64,000 nt of DNA, taken from the NCBI GenBank assembly GCA_034620365.1, contig JAQGEQ010000043.1, positions 930,001 to 994,000 of the forward strand, in the 5' to 3' direction. Position numbers and translations under genes: made by a program. This document shows, in pieces, positions 9,082 to 22,073 of the stretch. The DNA comes from Pegea sp. RAD2-039. Its lineage: Eukaryota; Chordata; Thaliacea; Salpida; Salpidae. Within the stretch, counting starts at the first letter, position 1. Every line of letters begins with the position of its first letter. The notes below the pieces were generated by a model. That model had not been told where the DNA came from. It worked only from the letters and a program-made list of their open reading frames with translations, and did not search any database.

Positions 9082-12000
9082 ACATTCATCTTATTATGCT
9101 GACGGCTTTCTTATGAAATTTTGTTTCTTCTGGTCTTTGATTGTTAACTTTATAAATATTTATGAGATTGTTTATAAAAAAGGCGACAAATTTCAGTACC
9201 TCGACTATAGTTTAATTGAGTTGTTCTCAACAAGTATTTTCACATCAAATAGATATTTTTCCTTTAATTTCTTTCTTGTTGATTTTTGATTAAATTAGTC
9301 ATTATCACTTCTTACTATTTAATAATGTGTTATTCTGATCTAAAAATGTAAAATAAAAGTCACAAATTTACTTTATATATCAAATAATTTGTCTTTGATT
9401 AATAAAGCTACCAGCTATTTGGAAAGAAGTGATATGTAATTAATTTCATGGCAACTTCTGCTTGATAGAATAATTTCGAAGTGACATTATATTTTCTACA
9501 AACGTCTTGACACAATTTTGATTATAGAGGACGTGCACTTTTTCTCATGGTACCTTTACTGAGATAATATGGACGACGTTTTAAACCTGTACTAATCTGT
9601 TGATTATTAATTAAGTGTCAAGACTTTTCTTCATTAAAATAAAACTGCATTTGTACTTCAGATTTTTGTTTTGTGGTTTCATTTCTGCTTAGACAATAAA
9701 CTCTCCTTTCTTAAGCCCCTTTTTTGAAACATCAGTCTTTTATAAAGATTGTGCCCACGCTTATAAGCGATATAACATTTTCAAACCTGGGATCACAAAG
9801 TAAAAAGAAATATATATAACATATGGCATTTAAGTAGTCCCAATACAATATAACAGAGCATAATTATATAGAAGATAAAAAATAGAAAAATAATCAAAAT
9901 TGTGGAAATATTAAAACGTTTCAATTTCAGATTGAACAGCACCAGAGAGTCTGACATGACCATGTCTGATGGCAGCTGGTTCCATGTATTAATTGTCCAG
10001 TATGAAAAATTTTCTGCTCTAACTAAAGTACCAGGTGATATGGGCTTATTAAGGTGTAATTTGTGTCGTCAGAGTTGATATAACTTTAGGGTAAAACTAA
10101 TAGAGTTTATACCAAATCGACCCAGCGAGTTTTTAACAGAACGTTAATCTACAGTATTTTATGAATCGATGGATAAGTACTGAATATACTACAATCATGT
10201 ACAATTGAAATCTGCTAAATTTTGCTACCAAAGATAGTCGATAGAGTTTACAAAAGAAAAAATGTTATTAAGGGAAAACATAGGCGACAAGTTATAAACA
10301 ATATCGAATAAAGAACTTTATAATTTAAGCAGATTTATAGAAAGTAGTAAAAATAATTTTCTATATCAATGGAACCCACTCGATAACAATAAATCATTTT
10401 TTAGATTTACCTCTTGTATATCAGACCTAAACTTTTTATCAAACAACTTTGTCTGGAATTCTCGTCGCTTGTTTAAAAAACCTGCAACAAGACGAAACTG
10501 TTATCATTATCTCTTTTTTGTATTAAATAAGTAAAAACGTGCAAAAACTTAACAAGAATTTTCAATACAACTATTTTTCAACTTGAGGTATTATGATTTT
10601 TCATCGGCTTTGAAAATTTAGCCACTTAAAGCAATTAAATCTTTTTTATTTGATGTGCTAATGAGAAAGAAAAATAGTAGATATACCACTTGAAATAAAC
10701 ATACAACAGATGCTTAAAAATTATAATTATAAGGCTTTTTATTTAAAAATAAATTTGAATGTTTCATGCTTAAACTTATTTGAGTACCAGCTGAGATCAA
10801 ATTAAGTTCCTGATGATTTTTTGACTTAGCTAAGAAATGACAAAATAGAATCAGATAGAAGGTGCTACAAGGTGGTGACGATAGAATTTTAACCTATATC
10901 ATACAGATATTAGTTTAATTAAGCCACTAAGTACTGTATTTAGAAATCTTATTATAGCAAAGATTATTTTGATGAAAAAAATCTACGCGTTTTATTTTTG
11001 TCAAATATACAAAAAATGTTCTTTCAGACCAAAATAAGTTGCAAGCGTAGAAATGTTGGTTCATGAATCGGCGCCATAAAAACACGAAGTAGCATAATAC
11101 AAAAGTTAAGAGTAAAGTTTACGTTATGTGGGAGGTTTAAGCCTATAAAGGGGCCGAACAAATTTTTTTAACCTTTTGAGCTAGTTTTACAAATATTGAT
11201 AAGAGACGTATGATAATAACATTTTAATTTGAATAATAGTTTATAGAAAAATTGAAAATTATAGCTATTGTTAACTAATAAAAAATGAATTCACATCCGG
11301 GTCTTCGCCTTGTTGGTTAAAATTTATTCTTAAGTTTTGACTGCGAGATTATTTGTCTGCATGAATTAATGTATTGAACTACTTGTGTCTTTCATTGTTT
11401 AATTTAGATATTTGTCAATTTTGAATTTTTACAAGAAAAAATAAGTCTTGAAATTACATTCTACTGAGATAAATATATTCTCCAATTTTGTAGAAAATGA
11501 TTTCTGCTTAGATTTAAAGATTGCAATAATCATGCACAGAAAAATCGTGCATTGAAAAAAGATTTTACTATTTTTCTTGATTATCTATATAAATTAATTT
11601 TAAACTATCTAAAAATTTTAATAAAACTTTTTGCCCAAAACTGTAGTAAGCAATATACAGCCTTATATAGCTATTGTTTATATTAAAAAGCTTTTGAAAA
11701 TTTTTTTAGATAAATTATTTGAGAATAATTTTTTTCTTATTTATCTAAATTAGATTTGATATTAGTTTTAGTTATTTATTTCTTCTCTTTTATCTAAAGT
11801 TATCTAATAAAATTTTACCAATTATATCCATATATATAATATATTGATCTTTATATAATTTTGTCATAGTTAAATGCTTTTTAAATATTTGTTTTTCTGT
11901 TTAATGTCCAGCTTTTTATTACACAATAATTAGTATTCAGCTTATAATATAAATTATGTTATTTGTGAATGTAGAGAATAAACTTCTCATGCTTAAAATA

Positions 12001-12306
12001 ACTTATTTAAAAACATTAAATTAGATTAAAATAAGTAAGTTTTTTTTTCTTAATTATTCACTTATGGTTAAATTTAAGTATACTTTTAACTAGTAAGCTC
12101 ACTTAAGATAATTTTTTAGATGTATACCAAAAATATAACTATTTTGTAATGTATTGTTTTTTTTTACATTTAGTGAAAGATTTCCATTTTCTAATTCGGC
12201 TTTTATTGTTTCATAGATTTTTTTGCTGCTAGAAACTTATAAAACAAAGTTGTTTTTTAAATCAATTATTTTTAAACAGCTTTTTCAAAGTTATTACTTA
12301 TCTGGA
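9082..12306. other. Non-coding region with LINE remnant
   Basis: Between EMC8 and the CLK gene. Besides the LINE fragment at about 9930-10330 I see only AT-rich sequence. A short promoter-like stretch at about 11125-11160 (GCCTATAAAGGGGCCG) has TATA-like character, but no adjacent ORF or terminal repeat was found to give it a meaning. Confidence 0.5.
9930..10330 (-). mobile_element. Dead non-LTR retrotransposon, C-terminal reverse-transcriptase remnant
   Basis: On the minus strand a frame reads VRAENFSYWTINTWNQLPSD followed by MVMSDSLVLF and LKLKRF (about 9925-10030). This is the R-x-F-F-S-x-R-x-x-x-W-N-x-L-P block, with a following F-K-x-x-L, that closes the reverse transcriptase ORF of CR1/Jockey-type LINEs. 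Further upstream on the minus strand, coding-like pieces (a LFDIVYNLSPMF-like segment) are broken by stops and frame changes out to about 10330. The copy is inactive and truncated at the 5' end. The family cannot be fixed from this fragment. Confidence 0.7.
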
Positions 12307-15300
12307 ATGGTTGTTGATTTTAAACATATGGGAAAGTCTAATCATAGAGTTGCTAGTCCAAGCTTTGATGCAGGCAAAAAGAAAATGAAAAGAATGAAGT
12401 ATTCTCAAGAAAATCTAGATGATTATCCCCATTCAAAAGATTATTCAAGGTGATTCTGCCCATGTAGTATAATTTTGATTTTAATATGGTGCTGCTAACT
12501 CAGTAGAAGAGGTCATAAACGCTTCAATGATACTTCGACGTTTAATGAAGAGTATTATAGTAAAGATTTTAGTCGAAGTTGCAATACAAAAGACCGCCAT
12601 GATGGTTATTATACTTATAATGAACCTCAAAGTAGCTATCGCCGTAAACGTAAGATGAGAAGATCTACCTCTAATAAAGAATCGGTGAGTCGTTCTATCT
12701 AAATTCTTATTATATTTTAGGTAGATAACATTAAATAGAATATTCTAATTTTGCTTAAAAAATAATAGACTCTAAAATCCATTTCATTCTGTACATCTTG
12801 ATTATTTTTTAATCTAAATTACTTCATACTTATATCAGGTAGCTAGTTATACTATATACAGCTAGGATTATTTAATTTTTATTTCAAAATTTGTTAATAA
12901 ATATTATAACTTTAAGATATTTTTCTAAGTACTTTAACTAAGTTTATATTAAGATTAGATAAAAAATATTTCGTTTGTTCTTTACTGCATTTGTATTGTG
13001 GTTGTTGTCCACATATGCTTCAATTGTTGCACTACTGATGTCAAATCATGCCCTGTCGATCGAAAATTGTTTCCCGTTCAATCTCTTGAACATCTTGTGA
13101 CGCGTTATCTTCTCGACATAAACAGCGAATCAATAGAGAAAAGAATGGATCAATGGGAAAGAGCATAAAGGATGACGAAGAGGGCCATCTCGTGTATCAC
13201 CATGGAGACAAACTGCATAACAGATGTATATATGTTTAAAACTAGCTCTGATGAGCATAAGCCTTCAAGTTTATTGTCAGTCGTTCGTCACTTCTCAAGA
13301 TTTTAAGTGATTTATTTCGATACTAATGGGATCAAGATATCACATGTTTTGAAATAATATTAGTCTAAAATATCCATAATTCTTTGTAGATTGTTTTTGT
13401 TAGTGAAAAGGTCTTGTTTAATTTTGAAACTTTTTTCTTTTGTTAAATTCTTGTTTTAATTCCTTTGATTAAGCTTTAAATAACCCTTGGAATTGTTAAT
13501 ATTGGAAACCACTATTCCTACTGCTTGCTTTTTACCCTTTTTATGACTTCATTTTTATACTTACCCTAACAACTCATTACAATTTTTCTTCAGATGAAAT
13601 TGAATCCACGCTTGGCGAAGGAACATTTGGGAAAGTTGTCAGATGTCTTGATTTAAGAAGGTAAATTCCAAATGCGCTTGTTCATCAACAGTGTAAATCT
13701 ATCTTTTCGATTCAACAATTTCAGAAATAATAAGGAATTTTGCGCTGTCAAAATTATAAAAAACATAGAAAAATATCGAGATGCTGCTCGTTTAGAAATA
13801 AATGTTCTAAAAAAAATTAACGAAAAAGATCCTGACAGAAGATAGTAAGTTGTTGCATATATCTGTAGCGGGCTTACTCCATTTCGCCCTTTGCCTCGCT
13901 ACAATCCACATAATCTTGTTTGTTTTTTATTAACCAAATATCCTTTACAGCTTATGTGTGGCTATGCTGGACTGGTTCAACCTTCAAGGGCATGTTTGCA
14001 TCGTTTTTGAATTGCTTGGTCAAAGCACATACGATTTTCAAGTAATTGAAAGTTTCCAATTATTGTTTATAAGGTCATATTAATATATATTAGTTTTTGA
14101 ACTATTGTTTTTATATTCAGAAAGATAATCATTACTTACCATACCCTTTTCATCATGTTCGGCATATGGCTTTCCAACTGATATGGGCTGTCAAATGTAA
14201 GTTTTCATCTAGTGTTTTGTAGATTGTAAATTGAATTATAGCTGTGGTTATTATATACAGTTTGTTATTTTATTTCCTCTAATAATTTTTCATTCTATAA
14301 AATACTTATGACCTTAAATTCACAAATGTTATTTGTATGTTTGATTTTAGTTGTTTGCAGTAATAGTTTAGCAAATTAGTTGAAAGTTGTTGACCAAATA
14401 AAATAAACCTAAGATTTACATTGTTTTAGCCGGAGGATTAATATTTTATTATAAATCTTTATCATACAATTTTCTCAATTTTAAACTGAAGCTTTCATTC
14501 TATTCTAGCATCCAATTAATTAGTTTAAAAGTTTTATAATTTCTTCCTATTCTATTTAATTGTTTTCTACTTAACTTAGCCAATCTTGTCTTCTTCGATT
14601 TCTAACTCTTCTCTAACTTCTCATCTTTATAATATCGATCCATTAAAGTAAGAGAATTTATTCTACAGTTTTGCATGACAACCACATTGCTCATACCGAT
14701 CTTAAACCTGAGAATATACTTCTCTATGATTCATCCTATGAGACTCGTTACAACATCAGTAAACATCGTGATGAAAGAATCCTTTATCGCTCTGATATTC
14801 GTCTTATTGATTTTGGTTCTGCGACATTCGATCATGAACATCACAGCACTATTGTGTCAACAAGGCATTACCGAGCCCCAGAAGTAATACTTGGTATGAA
14901 TCCTTGATCTATTTTGGATAAGGCAATTTGTTTAACTTCTAGATAATCTTCTAATATGTTTTTAGCATTCTAATTTTGTTAAACATTTTCAGAACTAGGC
15001 TGGAATCAGTCTTGTGATGTGTGGTCTATTGGCTGTATCATTTTTGAGTACTATATGGGTGTGACCATGTTTCAAACTCATGATAATCGTGAACATTTAG
15101 CAATGATGGAACGAATTTTAGGGCAAATTCCCAGTCGTATGATAAAGCGTTCGAGAAAACAAAAATATTTTTATCGCAATCGATTAGATTGGGATGAACA
15201 TTCATCAGCTGGTCGATATGTTCGTGAAAATTGTAAACCTCTCATGGTAAGAGTTAGTTATTAAGTGTATTCATTTAGCTTTGTAAAGTAACGGGCTGGT

Positions 15301-15760
15301 GTGTTGGCATTTTTATCCAATATATAATTTCAAGTTTAAACAATTTTCTACAAAGAATAGATCCTAGTAAAAACTAACTTTTAAATGATTGACTTCAAAT
15401 GAAAATAGTTAATAAAGCTTTTAGCAAGTTGTCTTCAAAATAAATTAGTTTTTTAGTCTTCAGAAACTCGTAGCTATAAACTGTTCAAATGCTTTTATCA
15501 AATAACAATTTGTTGTAAACTTTCAGCGCTACATAAAACATAAAGAAGACTCTCAACACATGGGCTTAGCTGACCTTATTGCTAGAATGCTTGAATATGA
15601 CCCAACTAAAAGAATTTCACTTGCTGAAGCTGTCAATCATCCATTTTTTGAACCATTATCTTCACATGTTCGTTTTCCTGGAAGTTATCATCGTAATTAT
15701 CCGTCAAACAATGAAGACAGAGGCAAAGATATTCAAATGTCCAGAGGACTAGACAATTGA
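12307..15760 (+). CDS. CDC-like (LAMMER) dual-specificity protein kinase, 10 exons
   Basis: Exons 12307-12449, 12507-12684, 13126-13225, 13594-13660, 13725-13844, 13951-14041, 14121-14196, 14669-14893, 14993-15246 and 15527-15760 join in phase to about 495 aa, close to vertebrate CLK1-4. The N-terminal 120 residues are basic and rich in Arg, Ser and Tyr. The CLK linker [13 protein letters not shown] leads into the kinase domain: glycine loop LGEGTFGKV, Lys in CAVKII, the CLK-specific catalytic loop [24 protein letters not shown] and the diagnostic LAMMER box [11 protein letters not shown]. CLKs phosphorylate SR splicing factors in the nucleus. Start Met 12307 lies 27 nt after an acceptor-like AAACAG; Met 12328 is an alternative. 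All splice junctions keep phase and conserved sequence. Confidence 0.93.
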
Positions 15761-17942
15761 TACTTGCTTTAGCTTCTCTTTCGAACTTTTATCCATAAAA
15801 ACGTGAATTGTAAACAGTAGTAGTACTTTACCAGTGAACAGTTTAAGCCTTTAAAGTTATCTTCTTGAATAGAAAGTTGATGCTTCGACGACGTATCTGT
15901 AGGTTTTACTTGCGTGCTACTCAACCCGCTCCACTGAACGATGTCAATTCTTTCGTGATGCCAAAACTTTTCTGCTTTTTTGGCTTAAAGTACCTAAATT
16001 GTGCAAAAAATGGTTTTTTATATTTATTACAATTGAACATACAGACTTACATCCGTTTGAGAAGTTGTTGATGTTTTATTAAATTAAAATTGTTTGTGTT
16101 TCGACTAATAATACCCATAATTGTTAATTGTAGATTTTATTCAATCAATTTAGATAGATTTGATTATTGCAAGATCTTCAAACAACTGTTTCATCTTAAT
16201 ATGCAAAATCTATTTATAGATCTCAGTAGCTGCAAGTTTAAATTAAGTGAATAGATTCTGATGTAAACTTTCATGTAACAACTTCATTAAAATTACTTCC
16301 CTTTGAATTTATTCTGAATTGCTTAAATTTGAAACCCAATCTGGTCCCAAGTTGTGATCCCCAGATCTGTGTAGAAAACAAATTATCTTGCCTGTAGTCT
16401 ATCTAAATGTTCTATTTAAAAAATAAATAGTCTTATAATTACATAATTTAGAGAAAGTTTTATCTCGCCAATGCAACCTCAAAACTTTGATATTTTAGGA
16501 AACACCTTTTCTGAATTAATTTTCAGACTAAAGTATTTAGATTTTATCAACAAAGCTGTGTGGACGGTGAAGTTACAGTTTTGTTGAACAATGTCTAGCT
16601 TGTATTTTAAATTGAAGTATGTACCTTGCTTTTTATTATTTAGTTTAAATGAAATTAGGCTGTAGATAAATCCACAAACACAAAATAAAGCTATAAATTC
16701 TAATAATTGCTTTATTACTTAATTTATTTCTGAAAATTTCAAGTTTATGCGAAGATTTATCAGAAAACTGGTGAATGAAGATTCTGTGTTGGGTTTGTCA
16801 AAATCAAAAAATTTTCAAAAACATTTAGTCTGATGCATTATATAAAACCTGACTATTTCGGTCATAATCCTTAAAATAAATTTGTTTCATCGATTAAAGT
16901 GTAAAACCATAATAACTAATCATATAGAGGATATACCTTTCTTCCTATGTACGCTAGATAAAAATACTAATAGCTAAAATTTTCATAAAAGTCGCTTATA
17001 AATCGTTCACTAATTTTAAATACTTTTTTGCTATAAATAACTCATTAAAAATGTTTAATAGTTTAAGCATTTAAAGTGGTGCTTTTAAGTGACCAATCTT
17101 GCAAGTAATATTTATTTCAATTTTATCTAAGTTATCAAGTTTTAAAGATAGGTTAGTCAGACTCTTAACGTGGGAGTATGCTGCAAGAAGCGACCAAAAT
17201 CAAGCTACCGCTTATTGTTTATTCCATATTTGAAAACTAATTGGTTTGAGGCGAAAGTTAAAATATTCCGAATAAAAACGATTCCTACAACCTTCTGATC
17301 GTATAGTTCTTTGTAATTTACAGGCATCCGTTAAATAAATAAATAAAACGTTTATCTAAATATAACTAAATTGGGTAGATGAATTTTTTATCGGAAAGAA
17401 ATAATAGCTGTAAAATAACAACATCATATTTTAACGTTACATGACAAATCAGTAAACAAAGTTAAATGACTTGTTTCATGATTTCTAGTTGTCAAAAAAG
17501 TATGTTATAAACGTAAAATTAAAACATTTATGCTTGTAACTTAAAAAGGAAGCAAAAGTCGGTAGAATAGTTGTGCAAAGAAGCTTAAGAATAAGCAATG
17601 TATATTTTGCCATTTTAAATAATCAATGTTAAACTGTATTCACTTATGATAGAATAAGTTTTACTTAGTTTACCATTTGTATAACTTTGCAAGGCAGTAA
17701 GTAAAATATGATTCAAGCAGTTTTTACCTAACAGTTTGGAAAAAGTAAAAGTGCTTTAAAACAAAAAGTTTCAATTTAAATGGAATTAGTTATTTTTGTA
17801 GATGAGTAAGGTTATTCTTAAAAAGTACTGCTTTTAATTTCAAGTATATTTTTGTTATATTATAAGTAGAGTTTAAATTAAAACTAAGTGTGGAGCAATA
17901 CAAAAAAAATTAAGAACAAAATAACCATTGAATTGAAGAAGT
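15761..17942. other. Non-coding region after CLK
   Basis: Contains the CLK 3' UTR at its start. A moderately GC-richer block at 17160-17354 ends in a LINE-like AAATAAATAAATAAA tail. No gene recognised. The open frame at 15865-16071 has no family signal and lies in likely 3' UTR. Confidence 0.5.
17160..17354 (+). repeat. LINE-like 3' end fragment with ATAA tail
   Basis: TTTACAGGCATCCGTTAAAT continues into an AAATAAATAAATAAAA microsatellite. The end resembles the one at 4540-4590. Upstream sequence is GC-richer than its surroundings but no protein frame was recognised. Confidence 0.45.
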
Positions 17943-18709
17943 ATGTTACCGAAAAGTCATGTTGAAAAATTTGCTTGCCTCAGTTCAGGCTTAAGTATGA
18001 AACTGACAATCGTGGCAATTTTTTCAAATGGTTGGCTTATTTCCAGTGAATGGAGTTCAGGTTTATTCGTAAGATGTGATTCACTCTGTTACGCGATACA
18101 AAGTAAATATGACTTTCAGATGAAAATTTTCTTACAGCTTATAGTATTTTTAATCTGACTTTCATCATTAAAATATTACAGATACTTAAATTGAAGATAA
18201 AAAAGTCTTTTATCAAAATATTACACATTTTAAATTAGCTTTAACCCATAATTTGTATCAGATTTACCGGCTGCACTACAGATATCAAAAACCTTTTTAA
18301 TCATCAGTTTGGTTTTACTGATATATTCTTTTATAATAACGCTGCTTTCAAACAAGAATGATAAACACTTTGAAGTCATGGGTATATGTATGCTAAGCTC
18401 AGGTAAAAATTGCTGACTCTATTTTCTTTTATCAACATTTTTTTTAATTTTGTAAAATTTTATTTTACTTAAATGCTATAAACAATAAATCTGTTGAAAA
18501 TTCCAGGTATCTGCTCCTTAATAGCTCTCATCACTTTCTCCACAACCAGTTTTCCTTTAAAAGTAAGTGAGAAAGAGTGGTGGTATGGATATAGTTTTAT
18601 TTTAGGCTGGCTAAGTTGTTTTACTTCTTTGCCAGCAGCTTGTTTAAGTTTGAAAGTGAAAATGGCTTCCTACAGCGGTCCTGCTGTATTCCAAACTAAC
18701 TCTGTTTAA
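17943..18709 (+). CDS. Claudin/PMP22/EMP-like four-transmembrane protein, 3 exons
   Basis: Exons 17943-18102, 18262-18402 and 18507-18709 join in phase to 167 aa. Four hydrophobic segments are visible: residues about 12-33 (SGLSMKLTIVAIFSNGWLIS), about 60-78 (KTFLIISLVLLIYSFIITLL), about 91-113 (GICMLSSGICSLIALITF) and about 125-152 (WWYGYSFILGWLSCFTSLPA). The first extracellular loop carries a W-SSGLF-C-C pattern (EWSSGLFVRCDSLC), like the W-GLW-C-C signature of the PMP22/claudin clan. LPAALQISKTF before the second membrane segment is like the LPAxLQAxRAL of claudins. Such proteins act in cell junctions and membrane organisation; the exact subfamily is not clear. It is short but within family range. 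Confidence 0.82.
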
Positions 18710-21700
18710 AAGTTATTGTGTTTGATCTCATATATTATCAAACCATTTATTTGATTTTCATCTCTGTACTTTCAGTTATGAATCATTCTCATTTAATAAA
18801 CTTTGCCCTGTAAATTGTAACGCCTACAAGTTTAGAAACAAAATCTAGCTGTAACATCAACATGACATTAGTTGTTGAACAATTTATGAATTAATTTAAG
18901 AAATTCTATTATCTAGCTTTTGCTTCAATGATTTTTACATGCTTGATGATAATATTATTAAACTTGCAAGTAGTTTGCAACTAAATGTAAACGAATTAAC
19001 TTTTGAAAATTTTGAAAATCATTTTTTGTTCAGCCGATATTTACAATTTTATTTTTTGAAGATAATTAATACTTTACAGTGTTAATAGCTTACTTGGAAT
19101 AAAGTGATACACAATGTAAGAAAAATAAATAAAAAATGATAAAACTGTAAGTTTTACAGTTTTAAATAAGAAAAACTATTATTTTATCTTTTTGAATACT
19201 TCGTTAAAGTTTTTAAAAATTATAAAACTATTTTGAAATTGAAACTATTATGTATTCAATTAGTAGTTTTTCACATAAATATTTTCGTTTTTTTGACTAA
19301 GTTTTTCACTGTGAAGACAAAAATGTTTGGTATAAAAATGAAAGAGTAATATCCTAATGAAGAAAAATCTAAAACAGAGTTCAAAAGCACTAAAAAACAT
19401 GCGCCTAAGATAATTAAGTTTAAAATACATTAAAACAAATTTACATAATTAATGAATCCTATGAAAGTAGAGCATTTAATTTTTTAATTTTGTCAAATCT
19501 GACAGTCTCATCTATAATGAGTCCAATGAAAAAAGTTACTGCGTTTCTCACAAACTTTTCGATAGATAAAAATAAATTAAAACGTAATACACTCATCAGA
19601 TGATTTTAAATAATTCATAATTTACTTGCTGAACAGTTAAAATATTTCATCTTACATGTTAGTTAAGCAAAAAGCACATTTTTTATTCTTGACGTATCAA
19701 AACAGGTCAATGCTACCTGGTATTTGAAATTCTAGTAAAAATTTTAATAAATAAATTTTAATCTTTTTAACACATGTGACATTACTCCTCTATGTTCAGA
19801 TTCCTCTATGTTTAGATAATTCTACCTATTACACCTTCCTAAATTTTGCAACTACAAATTGTTCAATTCAAGTTTAACTGTTTAATCGATTTCAAACTCA
19901 ACTTCAAAATTGAATTTAAACTCAAATTGCGTAATTCAATAGTCTATTTCACTCAAAAGGTCAGACTTTAAATATTTTATTTTGTATTACTCAGAAACAC
20001 CTCACTCAATCTTCCCTTCTCGTCTACTTGCAACCATTTTGCTAAATCTTTAATAAATTTCCATTTATTCCACTTACAAATGACTCTAGTGGTGATATGA
20101 TATATTTCAACTTCTATAGAGTCAACTTTAGAGATTAACATCCATCTATCCTCCTCTAACTCAAAACGCATACTTGATTATCTTTAGTCCTTCTATGACA
20201 ATTGTATCTAAATTCTGAACAACTCTATTCAAAGGTTTGTTCTAATTAAAACGTCCTCCTATCCCAATCGTATTAAAATTTCACCTCACATTAAACGTTC
20301 CTTCAACCAAACTCTTATACAGACAGTTTAAAGTCGGCAATTCTTATAATGTAAAATTCAAGCTTAAGTGTAAGGAATGTGAAATTAAAGTTAATAAGTG
20401 ATTACAGGAAAAGTAAAACTGGGAATAGTGGCTCATCACGTAAATTGTATGATTTTTTTTAATCTAAATCAAATTCACGTTCATTCATACAACCTGTTGA
20501 TGAGAATAAAACTGTTCTCTCAGTGATCTTCTGATTTTCTCTCTACCAAAGACAACGATTCTAAAAATACTACTCTTAAAGCAAAGAAATAAAACCTATT
20601 GAAAAATGTTAAATCACTGATCTTGGCATTTTCACCGCCGTTCACAAGATTAAAGACAAACTAGCTCGTACACTTGAAAAAATGTCTTCCTATTTTGTTC
20701 AACGCTTTATCTATTAAACAAGTAAATGTCTACAATTCTTCATTATTCTCCATTTATGCATCATTTCAATGACAAAACTCCATTTCTGTTTACACAGCAA
20801 CAAAATTTCCCAGTACCTAAATTTTTACTAATATTTATAGACAGAGTATTTTTATCGCCCATAACATAAATAGATTCGCCTCGTAAATGTTGTTTAGAAC
20901 TGCCTCATCAATACCAAATTCTCTTTTAATACCAGAATTATTTGAGCACTGTTAAAACTTTTCACCACATACATCTGTCTCAAAATAGATTAATCCTCTG
21001 TAAGGATTGGCATGTGATTTGAAATGTCAATTTAAAAATTGTTTACTTGAAAAGCTTTTATTAGATGTGGCATACCTTTTTCTCATAAAAATACTATCGC
21101 TATAAGCCTAATATAAAATCCTTGCAATGTCGAAGCCTTTTCTCCAGCCTCATACTATCATCTAAAACTATTGGTGACTTCTTGCCATTCTTTAATGATT
21201 TCGTTAAAGATCGGAATTTTTCATATGTCCCCAACAACTTTAGTAATACCCAGTAGACTAATAATTGTTTTAATAAAGCCAAAATGGTTTGAATCTTCTT
21301 CCCAACTCCATAGCTACTGCCAATTTCTTTCTATTTTTCACTTATTTTGTACTTTTGATTCATAACTTACATTTACTTATGCCTTTTTAGTGTTATTATT
21401 TTTACATTAATTATGTTTAACTGTGATACGTAAGAGCTTTTCATTATCTTTCTGCAGTCATATTCTTATTTGTTTGTTATAAGAGTTTTTAATATACAAT
21501 CACTTTTTGAATGAGATAAATAAATAAAATAGTTTAACATAATTGACCACGTACATTCATAGTTTTTCTGACTTTAAAATGCTGTTTGTATAATTGTTGT
21601 ATAATTTAATATTATAATTTTGTATGATAAACATGATTTATTTGACAGATTATTTTCATGCTTACATAATAAAAATTATCTGAAAAACAAAAAGTATTTA

Positions 21701-22073
21701 TCTTAAAGCAACTAAATAAACTTACTTATTAGTAAATTTAAAACTCTAAGCTTAAAAAAATGTTGGAAATGCAGTGAAAGTTTTTTAGTCAACAATATTA
21801 TATATACATATGTACAAACACACAGCTTCTAATATTTAAAAAAATCATGAAAGAGTAGAGTAATGAATAATTAATTGATTTCTGAAAATCATTCTGAAAT
21901 CGTTTGAAAGTTGAACATTAAAACAACGTTTATCGAAGAAATAAAATGTGCACAGACATGAGACTGTACAAATCTAAACATTTTATAAACTTTAAATTGG
22001 TGAACTGAAAAATCACTTTCGTTTTTGAACTTAAATAACCATACATTGGTTATTAAAGGTTTTTCTAATCGTC
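18710..22073. other. Non-coding region, partly C-rich on plus strand
   Basis: Between the claudin-like gene and the 3' end of the MyT1-like gene. It has a 10-bp hairpin (19141-19163). From about 19790 to 21370 base composition shifts to C-rich on plus, with weak coding-like pieces on minus (open frames at 19977-20171 and 21100-21282) but no recognisable domain; a decayed transposon is possible. A LINE-like ATAA tail lies at about 21505-21532. Confidence 0.45.
19141..19163. repeat. 10-bp inverted repeat with 3-nt loop
   Basis: AAAACTGTAA (19141-19150) and TTACAGTTTT (19154-19163) are perfect complements around GTT. This is a compact hairpin in non-coding DNA, with no run of T after it on either strand. 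Confidence 0.75.

Noticed and set aside
11125..11165. TATA-like promoter (GCCTATAAAGGGG)
   Set aside because: No gene or terminal repeat within a sensible distance on either strand, and a TATAAA word is expected often at this base composition.
13040..13125. Upstream extension of CLK exon 3, where the same frame reads [10 protein letters not shown] then a stop, RS-like in appearance
   Set aside because: There is no AG acceptor anywhere from 12959 to 13123, so this stretch cannot be the start of a cis-spliced exon. The stop codon also lies in frame. It is intronic.
19977..21282. Coding-like frames on the minus strand (19977-20171, 21100-21282)
   Set aside because: They do not join in phase through plausible splice sites and match no domain. 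At most a decayed transposon.
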